Notes: generated from the letters alone by a model not told the origin. DNA of 64,000 nt from Planctomycetota bacterium (GCA_016795325.1 JAEUHY010000022.1:62001-126000), one strand, 5' to 3'. Numbered from the stretch's first letter, positions 42,596-51,555 are shown. Program-made: numbers and translations.

Positions 42596-43780
42596 TCAGG
42601 GTTTGCTGCGCGGCAGGCCCAGATCGAGCGCCATCGCCGCGTAGGCCGTCGAGGCCAGGATGTCGTAGCGCGAGTGCAGGAAGTCACTCGTCGAGCCGTC
42701 GTCGTACTGGCACTTGACCACGTGCGGCCGCAGCTTGGCGTGCCACGCCTCGCGCTCGGCCGCCGGAAGCTCGTTGATCGCGAGCGCGCAGTAGTAGTGG
42801 CCGAAGAAATAGAAGTAGCCGGCGTTGGCGTAGTAGGCCTCGTGCGGCACGGGCCGCATGCGCGCGACGTCGAGGAAGCGGTGGTGCTCGAAGAACGCGG
42901 CGACGCCGTCGCGGATCTTGTCGTCGGTGACCCACGGCGTCTGCGCGCGGCGCAGCACCCAGTTACAGATTTGGATGCGTCCCAGCGAGCCCTTGACGCT
43001 GTTGATGTGCTCGCCGCCGGTGATGCGCGGCAGCGGGTTGAGGTCGTACTCGTACGCGCCGCCGGGCAAGGCGCAGCCGCGGATGTACTCGACGGCGCGT
43101 GTGCGCAGCGCCGCATCCTCGTACCAACCGCGCCGGTGCGCGTCGGCGAGCACGTCGATCACGACCGCGGTCGCAAAGCTCGTGGCCCACTTCGGCCGCT
43201 GCGTGAACGGCGGATCGTCGTAGTAGCCCCAGCCGCCGTCGTGCGTCTGGTTGCGCACGAGCATCTCCATGAACTCGCGGCCGCGCGCGTCGATCTTCTT
43301 CTGCCACGCGGCGTCGGCGAAACGCGGATCGCGCAGCGCCGTGTTGGCGCAGACCACGCCGTAGAGCGCGGGCCACATGTAGTCCACGTCCCAATCGCTG
43401 CCGCGCGCCGGCAGGCGCGTCGTGCAGAACCACTCCATGCCGCGCTCGAGCGACGCGCGGCGCGCGGGCGTCTCCTCGCACTGCATGAGGGACATGAGCG
43501 CCAGCTCGATCGCCGCGAGTTGCCAGGTGTAGTACGTCTCGGGACTGAAGCCGAGTTCCATCACGCTGTCGGGCGCGCTGCCGGCCCACGAGCCGTCGGC
43601 GTGCTGGCTCTCGACGACGAAGCGCAGCGAACGCTCGAGCGAGGCGCGCGCCTGGGCCGCGTCCATCGTCGCCGGCACGTCGGGCGCGGCGCGCAGCTCC
43701 TTCTCCTGCGCGGGCGCCTGCGTCGGCTTGGCGTCCTGCGCGACGGCGAGCGCCGCCAACGCGAGCCATCCCGCGCCCAT
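42596..43780 (-). CDS. Secreted alpha/alpha-toroid protein (terpenoid cyclase/prenyltransferase-like fold)
   Basis: The 394-aa protein has a short signal (MGAGWLALAALAVAQ) and repeats typical of alpha/alpha toroids: SQHADGSWAGS, NQTHDGGWGYYDDPP and CQYDDGSTSDFLHS. These DG(S/G)W motifs recall squalene-hopene cyclase QW repeats. The acidic DxDD motif of true cyclases is not seen, so it may be a non-catalytic or different-activity member. It overlaps the upstream lipoprotein gene by an ATGA and is 12 bp before EboA. Its placement in an Ebo-like operon suggests handling of an isoprenoid-like or lipid substrate (inference). Confidence 0.75.
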   Translation of the reverse strand: MGAGWLALAALAVAQDAKPTQAPAQEKELRAAPDVPATMDAAQARASLERSLRFVVESQHADGSWAGSAPDSVMELGFSPETYYTWQLAAIELALMSLMQCEETPARRASLERGMEWFCTTRLPARGSDWDVDYMWPALYGVVCANTALRDPRFADAAWQKKIDARGREFMEMLVRNQTHDGGWGYYDDPPFTQRPKWATSFATAVVIDVLADAHRRGWYEDAALRTRAVEYIRGCALPGGAYEYDLNPLPRITGGEHINSVKGSLGRIQICNWVLRRAQTPWVTDDKIRDGVAAFFEHHRFLDVARMRPVPHEAYYANAGYFYFFGHYYCALAINELPAAEREAWHAKLRPHVVKCQYDDGSTSDFLHSRYDILASTAYAAMALDLGLPRSKP

Positions 43781-44568
43781 CACGCGCCGCCCTTCTTCGC
43801 GGCCTCTTCCTCTTCGGGTTGTTCGAGCTCCTTGAGCTTGAAGCGCAGGCGGCGCAGCGACATCTCCGCCTTCGCGTTGGCGCGGCGCAGGCCGACTTCC
43901 GCATCGCGCACGCCGTCTTCGGCGTCCCGCAGCTTCTTCTCGTGCTCGCGCTGCGTCTTGGGCAACGTGACGTTGCGCTCGTCGTCGAAACGCTGCCGCG
44001 CGAGCTCCATGTCGCGATTGGCGAAGTCGAGCTGCTTGCGGTGGCGCGAGAGAACCAGCTCCTTGGTGTCCTTCGCGAACTGATCCTTGGCGTAGGTCGC
44101 CTCCATCTCGCGCAGCTCCAACTCCGCTTCGTCGCGGCGCTGCTGCGCGCGGTCGAGCGAGAGCGTGGCTTCGGCGAGTTCGCGCGGCAGGGTGCGCGTC
44201 TTGAAGTGCTCCAGGGACAGTTGCGCCTCGCTCAGCGACTTGTGCGCCTCGTCGAGCTTGCGCTGCGCCTCGGCGAGCGAGTGCTGCTGATCGAGCTCCT
44301 CGCTCTCGAGCTCCATGCGCGCGAGTTCGAGCTCGTGCGCCTTCTTCTCGGCCTTGCGCGCCTTGGCGCGCGCCGCGGCTTCGGTCGCACTCGACGCCGC
44401 CGGCTTGGCGCTGGCGTCCGCAGCCGCGACCCCCGCCGCCGGCTTGTCGCCTTCCACTTCCTTGGGCCGTGCGTTCACGGCGAACACGCACGACGAAAGC
44501 GACAGCGCGAGGGCCAGGGAGCTGAACAGAGCACGCGCGTTCGCGCGGCGGATCGAAAGCTTGGTCAT
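43780..44568 (-). CDS. Coiled-coil lipoprotein
   Basis: The 262-aa protein begins with a long signal and lipobox-like LSLSSC (Cys27), then an Ala-rich linker. From about residue 65 to 250 it is almost entirely heptad-patterned (ELELARMELESEELDQ, AQRKLDEAHKSLSEAQ, ELELREMEATY). It ends EQPEEEEAAKKGGA. It could be an envelope spacer or scaffold. It is the first gene of the Ebo-like operon and overlaps the toroid gene by 4 bp. No catalytic motif is seen. Confidence 0.75.
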   Translation of the reverse strand: MTKLSIRRANARALFSSLALALSLSSCVFAVNARPKEVEGDKPAAGVAAADASAKPAASSATEAAARAKARKAEKKAHELELARMELESEELDQQHSLAEAQRKLDEAHKSLSEAQLSLEHFKTRTLPRELAEATLSLDRAQQRRDEAELELREMEATYAKDQFAKDTKELVLSRHRKQLDFANRDMELARQRFDDERNVTLPKTQREHEKKLRDAEDGVRDAEVGLRRANAKAEMSLRRLRFKLKELEQPEEEEAAKKGGA

Positions 44569-44710
44569 GGGGAGTTCCAGCGGGGACTGCGGAGCGGCGC
44601 TGCGGGCGCGCGCGGCCGCTCATGATGCGCATCGGAGCGCGCCGGGGGAACGTCCCAGACCGTGCTTTTGCACGCCAGCGGAGCGCTTGGGCGCACTGCG
44701 TGCCGGCTGC

Positions 44711-44716
44711 TAACCT
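44711..44716 (+). promoter_or_regulatory. Putative -10 element of pruA
   Basis: TAACCT followed by GCGTGCTTCG lies 46 bases before the ATG at 44763. It matches the recurrent pattern of the window. Confidence 0.35.
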
Positions 44717-44762
44717 GCGTGCTTCGCACCACGGCCACTCCCTCGAACGAGCCGAACCGACC

Positions 44763-46394
44763 ATGACCCACGGCGCTTTCCGCACCCCCACTCCCATCAA
44801 CGAACCGGTCAAGGGCTACGCACCCCTCAGCCCCGAACGGGCGAGCCTGAGCGCGGAGCTGGCGAAGATGACCGGCGCGCAGCTCGAGATTCCGCTGGTG
44901 ATCGGCGGCCGCGAAGTGCGCACCGGCGATCTCGAGACGGTCAGCATGCCGCACCGCCACGGCCACGTGCTGGCGCGCGTTCACCGCGCCGGCCCGGCCG
45001 AGGTCAAGCTCGCGATCGAAGCGGCCAGCGCGGCCAAGGCGGGCTGGGAAGCGCTGCCTTGGCAAGAGCGCGTCGCGGTGTTCCTGCGCGTCGGTGAGCT
45101 GCTCGCGGGCCCCTGGCGCGACCGCATCAACGCCTCGACGATGCTCGGCCAGTCGAAGACCGCGCACCAGGCCGAGATCGACTCGGCCTGCGAGACGATC
45201 GACTTCATGCGCTTCAACGCGCACTTCGCCGAGCGCCTCTACAACGAACAACCGCAATCCTCGCCGGGCGTGTGGAACCGCCTCGAACATCGCCCGCTCG
45301 ACGGCTACGTGTTCGCGATCTCGCCCTTCAACTTCACCTCGATCGCGGCGAACCTCGCCAGCGCGCCGGCGATGCTCGGCAACACCGTGGTGTGGAAGCC
45401 CGCGAGCACCGCGATTCTCTCGAACTACCTGATGATGAAGCTCTACGAGGCGGCGGGCCTGCCGCCGGGCGTCATCAACTTCGTGCCCGGCTCGGGGCCG
45501 GTCGTCGGCGAGGCGGGCATCGCCGACCGGCGCCTGGCGGGCGTGCACTTCACGGGCTCGACCGGCGTGTTCAACGGCATCTGGTCGACGATCGGCAAGA
45601 ACATCGCGAACTACGGCCAGTATCCGCGCCTGGTCGGTGAAACGGGCGGCAAGGACTTCGTCTTCGCGCACGCGTCCGCCGACGTGCGCGCACTCGCCGT
45701 CGCGCTGGTGCGCGGCGCGTTCGAGTACCAGGGCCAGAAGTGCTCGGCCGCGAGCCGCGCCTACATCCCCGCCAGCCTGTGGAAGCCGCTGCAGGACGAG
45801 CTCGGCGCCATGCTCGCGCCGCTGAAGATGGGCGACGTCGCCGACTTCTCGAACTTCGTCGGCGCCGTGATCGACAAACGCTCCTACGACAAGCTCGCCG
45901 GCGCCGTGAACGCCGCGAAAAGTTCGAAGGCGGCGCGCGTCGTGTTCGGCGGCAAGTGCGATCCGAGCGTGGGTTGGTTCATCGAGCCGACGGTGATCGA
46001 AGCGCTCGACCCCAAGTACGACACGATGTGCACCGAGCTGTTCGGGCCCGTGCTCACGATCCACGTGTACGACGATGCGAAGTACGCCGAGACGCTCGCC
46101 CTGTGCAACTCGACGAGCGACTACGCGCTCACGGGCGCGATCTTCGCCGACGACCGCGGCGCGGTCCGCCAGGCGGTCGACGCACTGCGCTTCGCCGCCG
46201 GCAACTTCTACATCAACGACAAGCCGACCGGCGCGGTCGTCGGGCAGCAGCCCTTCGGCGGTTCGCGCGCCTCGGGCACCAACGACAAGGCCGGTTCGAT
46301 CCTAAATCTGCTGCGCTGGGTGAGCCCGCGCACGATCAAGGAGACCTTCGTGCCGCCGCACGACTGGCGCTACCCGTTCCTCGGCGCGAAGTAG
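44763..46394 (+). CDS. pruA: L-glutamate gamma-semialdehyde dehydrogenase (P5C dehydrogenase)
   Basis: The enzyme oxidises glutamate semialdehyde to glutamate with NAD in proline and arginine catabolism. The 543-aa product matches the stand-alone (non-PutA) type. It has FAISPFNFTSIAANL, GNTVVWKPASTAILS, VHFTGSTGVFNGIW, a catalytic Cys in YQGQKCSAASRAYIP, and ELFGPVLTIHVYDD. The length is normal. I choose ATG 44763 (MTHGAFRTPTPINEP); the frame is open upstream to 44622 but that part is not family-like. No proline dehydrogenase gene is nearby. Confidence 0.93.
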   Translation: MTHGAFRTPTPINEPVKGYAPLSPERASLSAELAKMTGAQLEIPLVIGGREVRTGDLETVSMPHRHGHVLARVHRAGPAEVKLAIEAASAAKAGWEALPWQERVAVFLRVGELLAGPWRDRINASTMLGQSKTAHQAEIDSACETIDFMRFNAHFAERLYNEQPQSSPGVWNRLEHRPLDGYVFAISPFNFTSIAANLASAPAMLGNTVVWKPASTAILSNYLMMKLYEAAGLPPGVINFVPGSGPVVGEAGIADRRLAGVHFTGSTGVFNGIWSTIGKNIANYGQYPRLVGETGGKDFVFAHASADVRALAVALVRGAFEYQGQKCSAASRAYIPASLWKPLQDELGAMLAPLKMGDVADFSNFVGAVIDKRSYDKLAGAVNAAKSSKAARVVFGGKCDPSVGWFIEPTVIEALDPKYDTMCTELFGPVLTIHVYDDAKYAETLALCNSTSDYALTGAIFADDRGAVRQAVDALRFAAGNFYINDKPTGAVVGQQPFGGSRASGTNDKAGSILNLLRWVSPRTIKETFVPPHDWRYPFLGAK

Positions 46395-46426
46395 CCAAAG
46401 CTCGCACGCGCTGGGCCGTCGCGAAC

Positions 46427-46432
46427 TACCAT
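46427..46432 (+). promoter_or_regulatory. Putative -10 element before the 862-aa protein gene
   Basis: TACCAT followed by CGCGCGGC ends 8 bases before the ATG at 46441. This spacing predicts a leaderless mRNA. Confidence 0.4.
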
Positions 46433-46440
46433 CGCGCGGC

Positions 46441-49029
46441 ATGAAGCGCTCCCTCTCGCTGGCGGCGTTGTTCGGCGCCGTGGCCGTCCTGGCCGCGGCG
46501 TTGTGGTTCTCGAAGTCTCCGGCGCCTGAGAGCGACGCGGCCGCCGGACCGCGCGCTGCGGCGCCGCAAGTTCGCGAGTCCGCCGCTGCGCCGACCGAAG
46601 CAGACCCGCCGGCGGCAGCGAGCGCAGCCGCACGCACCGAGTTGGCTGGCGCCGCGGAGACGGCTCAAGCGTCGGCGCCGGAATCCGTGGCCGCCGTGCG
46701 CGCGCAGCGCAGCGTGCTGGTGGTCGATGGGCCGACGCGAACTCCGCTCGCGGACGTCGAGGTGCTCTACGAGGAGTACGCGAGCACGAACGTGGCGACG
46801 CCGCACCCCGCGCTCGACAACGCGAACTTGGACAAGTGGCTGCAGCTCGGGCACAAGAGCGTGCGGACCGACGCCGAGGGCGGCGCCGTGCTCGACACGC
46901 GCCTCGACCGAGAGTGCGTGGTGGTCGCACGAGCGCCGGGCGTTCTGGGGCGCGCGCACTTCGCGCGTGACGGGCAAGGCGTGCAGCGGATCGAGTTGTG
47001 GCCCGACGCGACGCTCGACGTGCTCGTGCTCGGGCCGCAGGGCGCGCCCGTCGCGGCGCTGCGGGTCGCGCTCAGCGTGCGCCAATTCAACGCGTTCGCC
47101 ACGCAGCATTTCGCGCGCACGGACGACGCAGGTCGAGCACGCTTCGAGCACGTCGGTCTTTTCCTCGCTCAGCACGAAGGAAGTTGGTGCGTGGAGCCGG
47201 CCGGCCTGTTCGACGAGCAAGCGCGTGTGATGCTCGATCGATCTGCGCTGCCGCAGGACGTCGTCGTGCTGCACACCACGGCGTTCGGAGCCGTCGAGTT
47301 GCGCGCCTGGGACGCGAACGGCGCCCCGCTCGTGAGCGGCATGGCCCAGCTGTTCCCAATCGAGCCCGGGGCCGAACGCGGCGTGCAACGGAGCTTCCTC
47401 CACCGCCGCTTTGGAATCACGAGCGCGATCAACAACGGCGTGGCGCGCTTCGAGCCCGTGCGTGTGGGCGGCGAGTTGGAACTGGCGATCTCTGGCGAGG
47501 ACGACAGCTCGCAGACGCAACGCATCCGCGCACCGGCTCGCCAGGGCGAGGTCGTCACGGCAGAACACCGCGATCCGCGCAGCGCACTTGTGCTGCGCGC
47601 GCGACTCGTCGACGAGCAGGGCGCCGTTCTCGCCGAGCGCGACGTCAAGTGCCGCTACACGGCGAAGCGCCCGATCGATCCCGGCATGCTGGAGAGCGAG
47701 CAGAAGAGCGACGTACAAGGCTACGTGCGCTTTCCGCTTGGATCCGACCGCGCGCAGGGTGAACAACGCACCTTGGAGTTCAAGGTCGAAGACCCCGACT
47801 CCAATGTCCGCAGCGCGAGGATCGAGCTCGCCGCCGCGTATGCGCCGGGCGAGCACGATCTGGGCGACGTGCCTCTGGCGCTTCCGCCGGTGGTCGCCGC
47901 CGGACGCGTCGTCGACGCACAGGGTGCACCCGTCCCGGGCGCGGCTGTCATCGCTTCGTTCGAGCAGTCCGGTTCACGTGGCGGCGGCAAGGGCCGCGCG
48001 CGCACCCTCAGTCGCGGCGATGGCAGCTTCGAAGTGCGCGCCGACTGGATCTGCGATGAAGTCACGTTGAATGCCACGCACGAACTCGCGCTGGCGTCGC
48101 GCGTGCGCGTGCCGCGGGGCGCGCAAGGCGTCGAGCTCGTGCTGCACGCGAGCGGCTGGATCGACGGGCGATTGCTCCTCGATCCCGCGGTCGCAAGCAC
48201 CCGTCCGCGCGTGCACGCGCGGCGTTCGGACAAAGGCGACAGCGAAGACGAGCGCTCCCCGGGCCGACCGACGAACCGAACGCAAGTGCAGCTCGACGGG
48301 ACGTTTCGGCTCGAATCGCTCGAGCCCGGGCGCTACGACCTCGACGTCATGGGCGACCAGCAGTTCGACCCTCTCGTCTCCTTCGCGGGCTTCGACGTGC
48401 CTTCCGGCGCGGGCTGCGCCGACCCGCGCCTGCCGGGCATCGACCTGCGCGGCAAGCTCACAGCGTTCCGACTCGAACTCGTACCGCCCGATCCCAGCGA
48501 CGCCGTGCTGGGGACCCTCGATGTGCAACCACTTGCCGAGGGCGTCAGCGCCTTCCAGATGTGGTTGCACGACAACCAGGCGGACATCTTGGTCCAAGCC
48601 CCTGCCGCTCGCGTCGCGGTCAACGTGTCGGGCTTTCGCGCGGAAGTGCTCGAGCGCGTGAGCTCGGACACCCGCGTGCAGTTGCGGCGCGGACCGCGTG
48701 TGCGCCTGAAGGCGCCCGCTGACGCGGAAATTCCTGCGGCGCCGATGTTCGTCAAGGCGAGCCTCTCGCCCGTCGGCAGCACGGGGCCGGGCTACGACCA
48801 CTACCAGGCCGCAGTGTTCGACCTGAACCGCGAGCTGGTGCTCCACGCTCCAGGCGCCGGCGATTTCCTCGTCAGCTGGTCGGTCGAGAAGCGCACCGAG
48901 AATTCCCTCTCCACGACGTCCGTCAACGTGCCCGACGAGCAACGCATCACCGTGCTCGAAAGCGACGTCGAGCAGATCTTCGAGATCCGCTGGCCCGCCG
49001 AGGCGTTGGCGCAGGCGCTCAAGCGCTGA
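46441..49029 (+). CDS. Membrane-anchored protein with carboxypeptidase-regulatory-like beta domains
   Basis: The 862-aa protein has an N-terminal signal anchor (about residues 5-22, LAALFGAVAVLAAALWF) and an Ala/Pro-rich linker to about residue 85. A series of beta-sandwich segments follows, recognised by G-x-P-x-x-x-V patterns: DGPTRTPLADVEVLYEEY, LGPQGAPVAALRVAL, DANGAPLVSGMAQL, and the clearest one VAAGRVVDAQGAPVPGAAVI. The last repeat type (GTFRLESLEPGRYDLDVM) is that of CarboxypepD_reg/Ig-like-fold domains. No enzyme motif is seen. It probably sits in the periplasm or on the surface as a structural or binding protein. Confidence 0.75.
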   Translation: MKRSLSLAALFGAVAVLAAALWFSKSPAPESDAAAGPRAAAPQVRESAAAPTEADPPAAASAAARTELAGAAETAQASAPESVAAVRAQRSVLVVDGPTRTPLADVEVLYEEYASTNVATPHPALDNANLDKWLQLGHKSVRTDAEGGAVLDTRLDRECVVVARAPGVLGRAHFARDGQGVQRIELWPDATLDVLVLGPQGAPVAALRVALSVRQFNAFATQHFARTDDAGRARFEHVGLFLAQHEGSWCVEPAGLFDEQARVMLDRSALPQDVVVLHTTAFGAVELRAWDANGAPLVSGMAQLFPIEPGAERGVQRSFLHRRFGITSAINNGVARFEPVRVGGELELAISGEDDSSQTQRIRAPARQGEVVTAEHRDPRSALVLRARLVDEQGAVLAERDVKCRYTAKRPIDPGMLESEQKSDVQGYVRFPLGSDRAQGEQRTLEFKVEDPDSNVRSARIELAAAYAPGEHDLGDVPLALPPVVAAGRVVDAQGAPVPGAAVIASFEQSGSRGGGKGRARTLSRGDGSFEVRADWICDEVTLNATHELALASRVRVPRGAQGVELVLHASGWIDGRLLLDPAVASTRPRVHARRSDKGDSEDERSPGRPTNRTQVQLDGTFRLESLEPGRYDLDVMGDQQFDPLVSFAGFDVPSGAGCADPRLPGIDLRGKLTAFRLELVPPDPSDAVLGTLDVQPLAEGVSAFQMWLHDNQADILVQAPAARVAVNVSGFRAEVLERVSSDTRVQLRRGPRVRLKAPADAEIPAAPMFVKASLSPVGSTGPGYDHYQAAVFDLNRELVLHAPGAGDFLVSWSVEKRTENSLSTTSVNVPDEQRITVLESDVEQIFEIRWPAEALAQALKR

Positions 49030-49047
49030 CAGCGACGCGCGGATGCG

Positions 49048-49089
49048 AAAAAAGGGCCTGCCACCGGCTTGAAGCGCAGTGGCAGACCC
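49048..49089 (-). terminator. Intrinsic terminator on the minus strand
   Basis: Read on the minus strand, GGGTCTGCCAC and GTGGCAGGCCC form an 11-bp stem with a 14-base loop, followed by six T (49053-49048). The one imperfect position is a G-U pair in minus-strand RNA but a C-A mismatch in plus-strand RNA. The strand is therefore clear, although no protein gene lies upstream on that strand. Confidence 0.75.
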
Positions 49090-49140
49090 CAGAAGGAGGA
49101 GATGAAGACCTTTCGGAACCGCGCGGCGGGTTCCTGAAGG
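49048..49140 (-). ncRNA. Candidate small RNA with exposed anti-Shine-Dalgarno stretch
   Basis: The minus-strand sequence before the terminator contains a second hairpin (49115-49134, GGAACC with GGTTCC). Between the hairpins is a pyrimidine-rich single-stranded stretch including CATCTCCTCCTTCTG. CCTCCTT is the same sequence as the 16S rRNA 3' end, so it could pair with Shine-Dalgarno sites. No minus-strand gene lies between it and the divergent gene at 49308. The 5' end is not known; an RNA of 90 to 200 bases is likely. On the plus strand the same DNA could encode an 11-aa peptide, which I consider less likely. Confidence 0.45.
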
Positions 49141-49266
49141 GATCGTTCGAAACTTCTCGCGCGGCGGCGCGCGGCCAGCGGGCGCGATCGCCTCGCGGCG
49201 CGGCGCGTGAACTGCGAACCCGCCGCGGACCGAAAAGGAGCGCGTTCCCTTTCGCCGCGCGGCGCC

Positions 49267-49272
49267 TACCAT
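49267..49272 (+). promoter_or_regulatory. Putative -10 element of the oxidoreductase-epimerase fusion gene
   Basis: TACCAT followed by GCCGCGCC lies 35 bases before the TTG at 49308. It matches the recurrent TANNNT-(G/C)CGCG pattern. Confidence 0.35.
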
Positions 49273-49307
49273 GCCGCGCCGCACTCCGCGTTCCACGCCG
49301 CCCCCAC

Positions 49308-51473
49308 TTGCGCCGCCCCGCCGCCAACTCCCTGACCCGCGTCGCTGTCGTCGGCGCCGGCTTCATCGCCGACTTCCACCTCGAGATCCTGCGCGCCACT
49401 CCGCAGGTCGAGGTTGTGGCCGTGTGCGACGCCGACCTCGTCAAGGCGCAGAGCTCCGCGCGGCGCCACAAGGTCCCGCACGCGGTCGCTTCGATCGCGG
49501 AGCTCGCGGCGATGAAGATCGACGTCGCCCACGTGCTCGTGCCGCCGAACCTGCACCTTGCGGTGACGCGCGAATTGCTCGAGCTGGGCATCGGCGCCTT
49601 CGTGGAGAAGCCGCTGGCGCTCTCGACCGCGGACGCGCGCACGCTCACCGAGCTCGCCGAACAGCGCGACGTCGTGCTGGGCGTGAACCACAACGCGGCC
49701 TTCCACCCCGCCTTCCAGCATTTGCTCGAGCGGCTGCGCTCGGGCGAGATCGGCCGCGTCGAACACGTGCGCGTGTGCCTGTCCGTGCCGCTGCGCCAGC
49801 TCGACGCAGGCGACTTCTCGCATTGGATGTTCCGCGAGCCGCGCAACATCATCTTCGAGCAGTGTCCGCACCCGTTCGCGCAACTGGTCGAGCTGGTCGG
49901 CGGCGTGCGCGTGCTGCACACGACGATGCTCGGTTCGCGCGAGCTGCAACCCGGACAGCTGTTCCACGAACGCTGGGTCGTCGCGGGGCGCGGCGAACGC
50001 GGCTCGGTGGAGCTGTTCCTGCACTTCGGCGCGGCCTTCACGCGCAGCACGCTCGAAGTGCTCGGCTCGGACGGCTCACTCGAAGCCGACCTGTTCCACA
50101 ACCAGCTCGCCGGCGAGAGCAAGACGCTCTACCTCGACTTCTGGAACAGCTTCCTCGCCGGCTGGCGGCGCGGCGGAGAGCTGCGCAAGTCGGCGCGGCG
50201 CGTGCTCACCGACTACCTCAAGCTCACGCTCGGCCTGGGTCAGCGCCAGGACGCGTTCTTCGCCGGCATGCGCGGCTCGATCCGCGCTTTCCACGCCGCG
50301 TATCGCGCTGGAACGCAGTTGCCCGCCGACGGACGCACCGGCGAGCAGGTGCTGGCGTGGTGTGAAGCCGCTACGAGTTGGATCCAAGAACGCGCTGCTC
50401 CCACGATCACGATTCCGCCGGCTGGCGCTGCGCGACCCGGCGAAGTTGTCGTGCTCGGCGGCACCGGCTTCATCGGCAAGCGCGTGCTCGCCAAGCTCGT
50501 CGAACGCGGCGTTCCGTTCACCGCCGTCGTGCGCCGCACGCACGCGCTGCCGCCCTTCCTGGTCGAAGCGGCGCAACGCGGCCAGGCGCGCCTCGTGCGC
50601 GGAAGCCTCGAGGATTCGAGCTCGCTGCGCGAAGCGCTCACGGGGGCGGCGTGCGTGCTGCAGCTCGCCACGGGCAACGGCCCGACTTGGGAAACGGTGC
50701 AGCGCGCGATGGTCGACGGCACACGCGCCGTCGCCGAGCTCGCCCTCGAGCGCGGCGTGAAGCGTTTCGTGTTCGCCTCGACGATCGCCGCGCTGTACCT
50801 GGGCGCCGACTGCGGCCAGAAGCTCATCGCCGATTCGCTCGACACCGATCCGCAGCCCGACGGTCGTTCGCTGTACGCGCGCGGCAAGATCGCAACGGAG
50901 AAGGCGCTCGTCGAACTGCAACGCACGAAGGGCCTGCCGCTCGTGATCCTGCGGCCCGGCGTCGTAGTGGGTCGCGGCACCGCGCTGCAACACTCCGGGC
51001 TCGGCTTGTGGGTGCGCGACAACCACTGCGTCGGCTGGGGCGCGGGCGACACGCCGCTCCCGCTCGTGTGGGTCGACGACGTCGCCGAGGCGCTGGTGCG
51101 CGCGGCGCTGCACCGCACGGACGAGTTGCACGGCAAGGCGCTCAACCTGTGCGCCAACGTCGATCTGAGCGCCGCGCAAACCGTCGCCGCGCTGCGCGAA
51201 GTCACCGGGCGCGCGCTGCACTTCCATCCGCGCTCGCTCGCCATCAGTCAGACCATGGAGATCGGCAAGTGGCTGGTGAAGAAGGCCGGCGGGCGCAAGG
51301 ACGCGGCCTTCCCCAGCTACCGCGACATCAAGAGCCGCTCGCTGGCCGTGCCGTTCGCGTGCGATCTGGCGCGCGGTGTGCTGGGCTGGAAGCCGCTCGA
51401 AGAGCGCCGCGCCTTCGTCGAGCACGTGCTCGCGGCGATGACCGTCGACGACACCACGCCGAACATCGGCTGA
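49308..51473 (+). CDS. Fusion of Gfo/Idh/MocA oxidoreductase and NAD-dependent epimerase
   Basis: The 721-aa protein joins two enzymes in one chain. Residues 1 to about 370 are a Gfo/Idh/MocA dehydrogenase (RVAVVGAGFIADFH, VVAVCDADL, and the catalytic EKP in FVEKPLALSTADARTL). From about residue 385 an extended SDR follows (VVVLGGTGFIGKRVLAKL, FASTIAALYL, and YxxxK in LYARGKIATEK). Each half binds a nucleotide cofactor, so two steps on one sugar nucleotide or glycoside are likely (inference). The only suitable start is TTG 49308; the ATG at 49271 is out of frame. A GT4 glycosyltransferase gene follows 82 bp downstream, pointing to glycan synthesis. Confidence 0.9.
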   Translation: MRRPAANSLTRVAVVGAGFIADFHLEILRATPQVEVVAVCDADLVKAQSSARRHKVPHAVASIAELAAMKIDVAHVLVPPNLHLAVTRELLELGIGAFVEKPLALSTADARTLTELAEQRDVVLGVNHNAAFHPAFQHLLERLRSGEIGRVEHVRVCLSVPLRQLDAGDFSHWMFREPRNIIFEQCPHPFAQLVELVGGVRVLHTTMLGSRELQPGQLFHERWVVAGRGERGSVELFLHFGAAFTRSTLEVLGSDGSLEADLFHNQLAGESKTLYLDFWNSFLAGWRRGGELRKSARRVLTDYLKLTLGLGQRQDAFFAGMRGSIRAFHAAYRAGTQLPADGRTGEQVLAWCEAATSWIQERAAPTITIPPAGAARPGEVVVLGGTGFIGKRVLAKLVERGVPFTAVVRRTHALPPFLVEAAQRGQARLVRGSLEDSSSLREALTGAACVLQLATGNGPTWETVQRAMVDGTRAVAELALERGVKRFVFASTIAALYLGADCGQKLIADSLDTDPQPDGRSLYARGKIATEKALVELQRTKGLPLVILRPGVVVGRGTALQHSGLGLWVRDNHCVGWGAGDTPLPLVWVDDVAEALVRAALHRTDELHGKALNLCANVDLSAAQTVAALREVTGRALHFHPRSLAISQTMEIGKWLVKKAGGRKDAAFPSYRDIKSRSLAVPFACDLARGVLGWKPLEERRAFVEHVLAAMTVDDTTPNIG

Positions 51474-51555
51474 GGCGCGCGAGCGAGGGGCCGAGGAACA
51501 TGGCGCCGCGAACACGTCAGCGATTCGAGCCGCGCCGCGGGCGCACGGGCGCGCC

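Noticed and set aside
49102..49137. An 11-codon plus-strand frame starting two bases after GGAGG (MKTFRNRAAGS).
   Set aside because: The spacing between GGAGG and ATG is too short for good initiation, and the same DNA is better explained as the minus-strand pyrimidine-rich stretch and hairpin of a terminated RNA. Not fully excluded.
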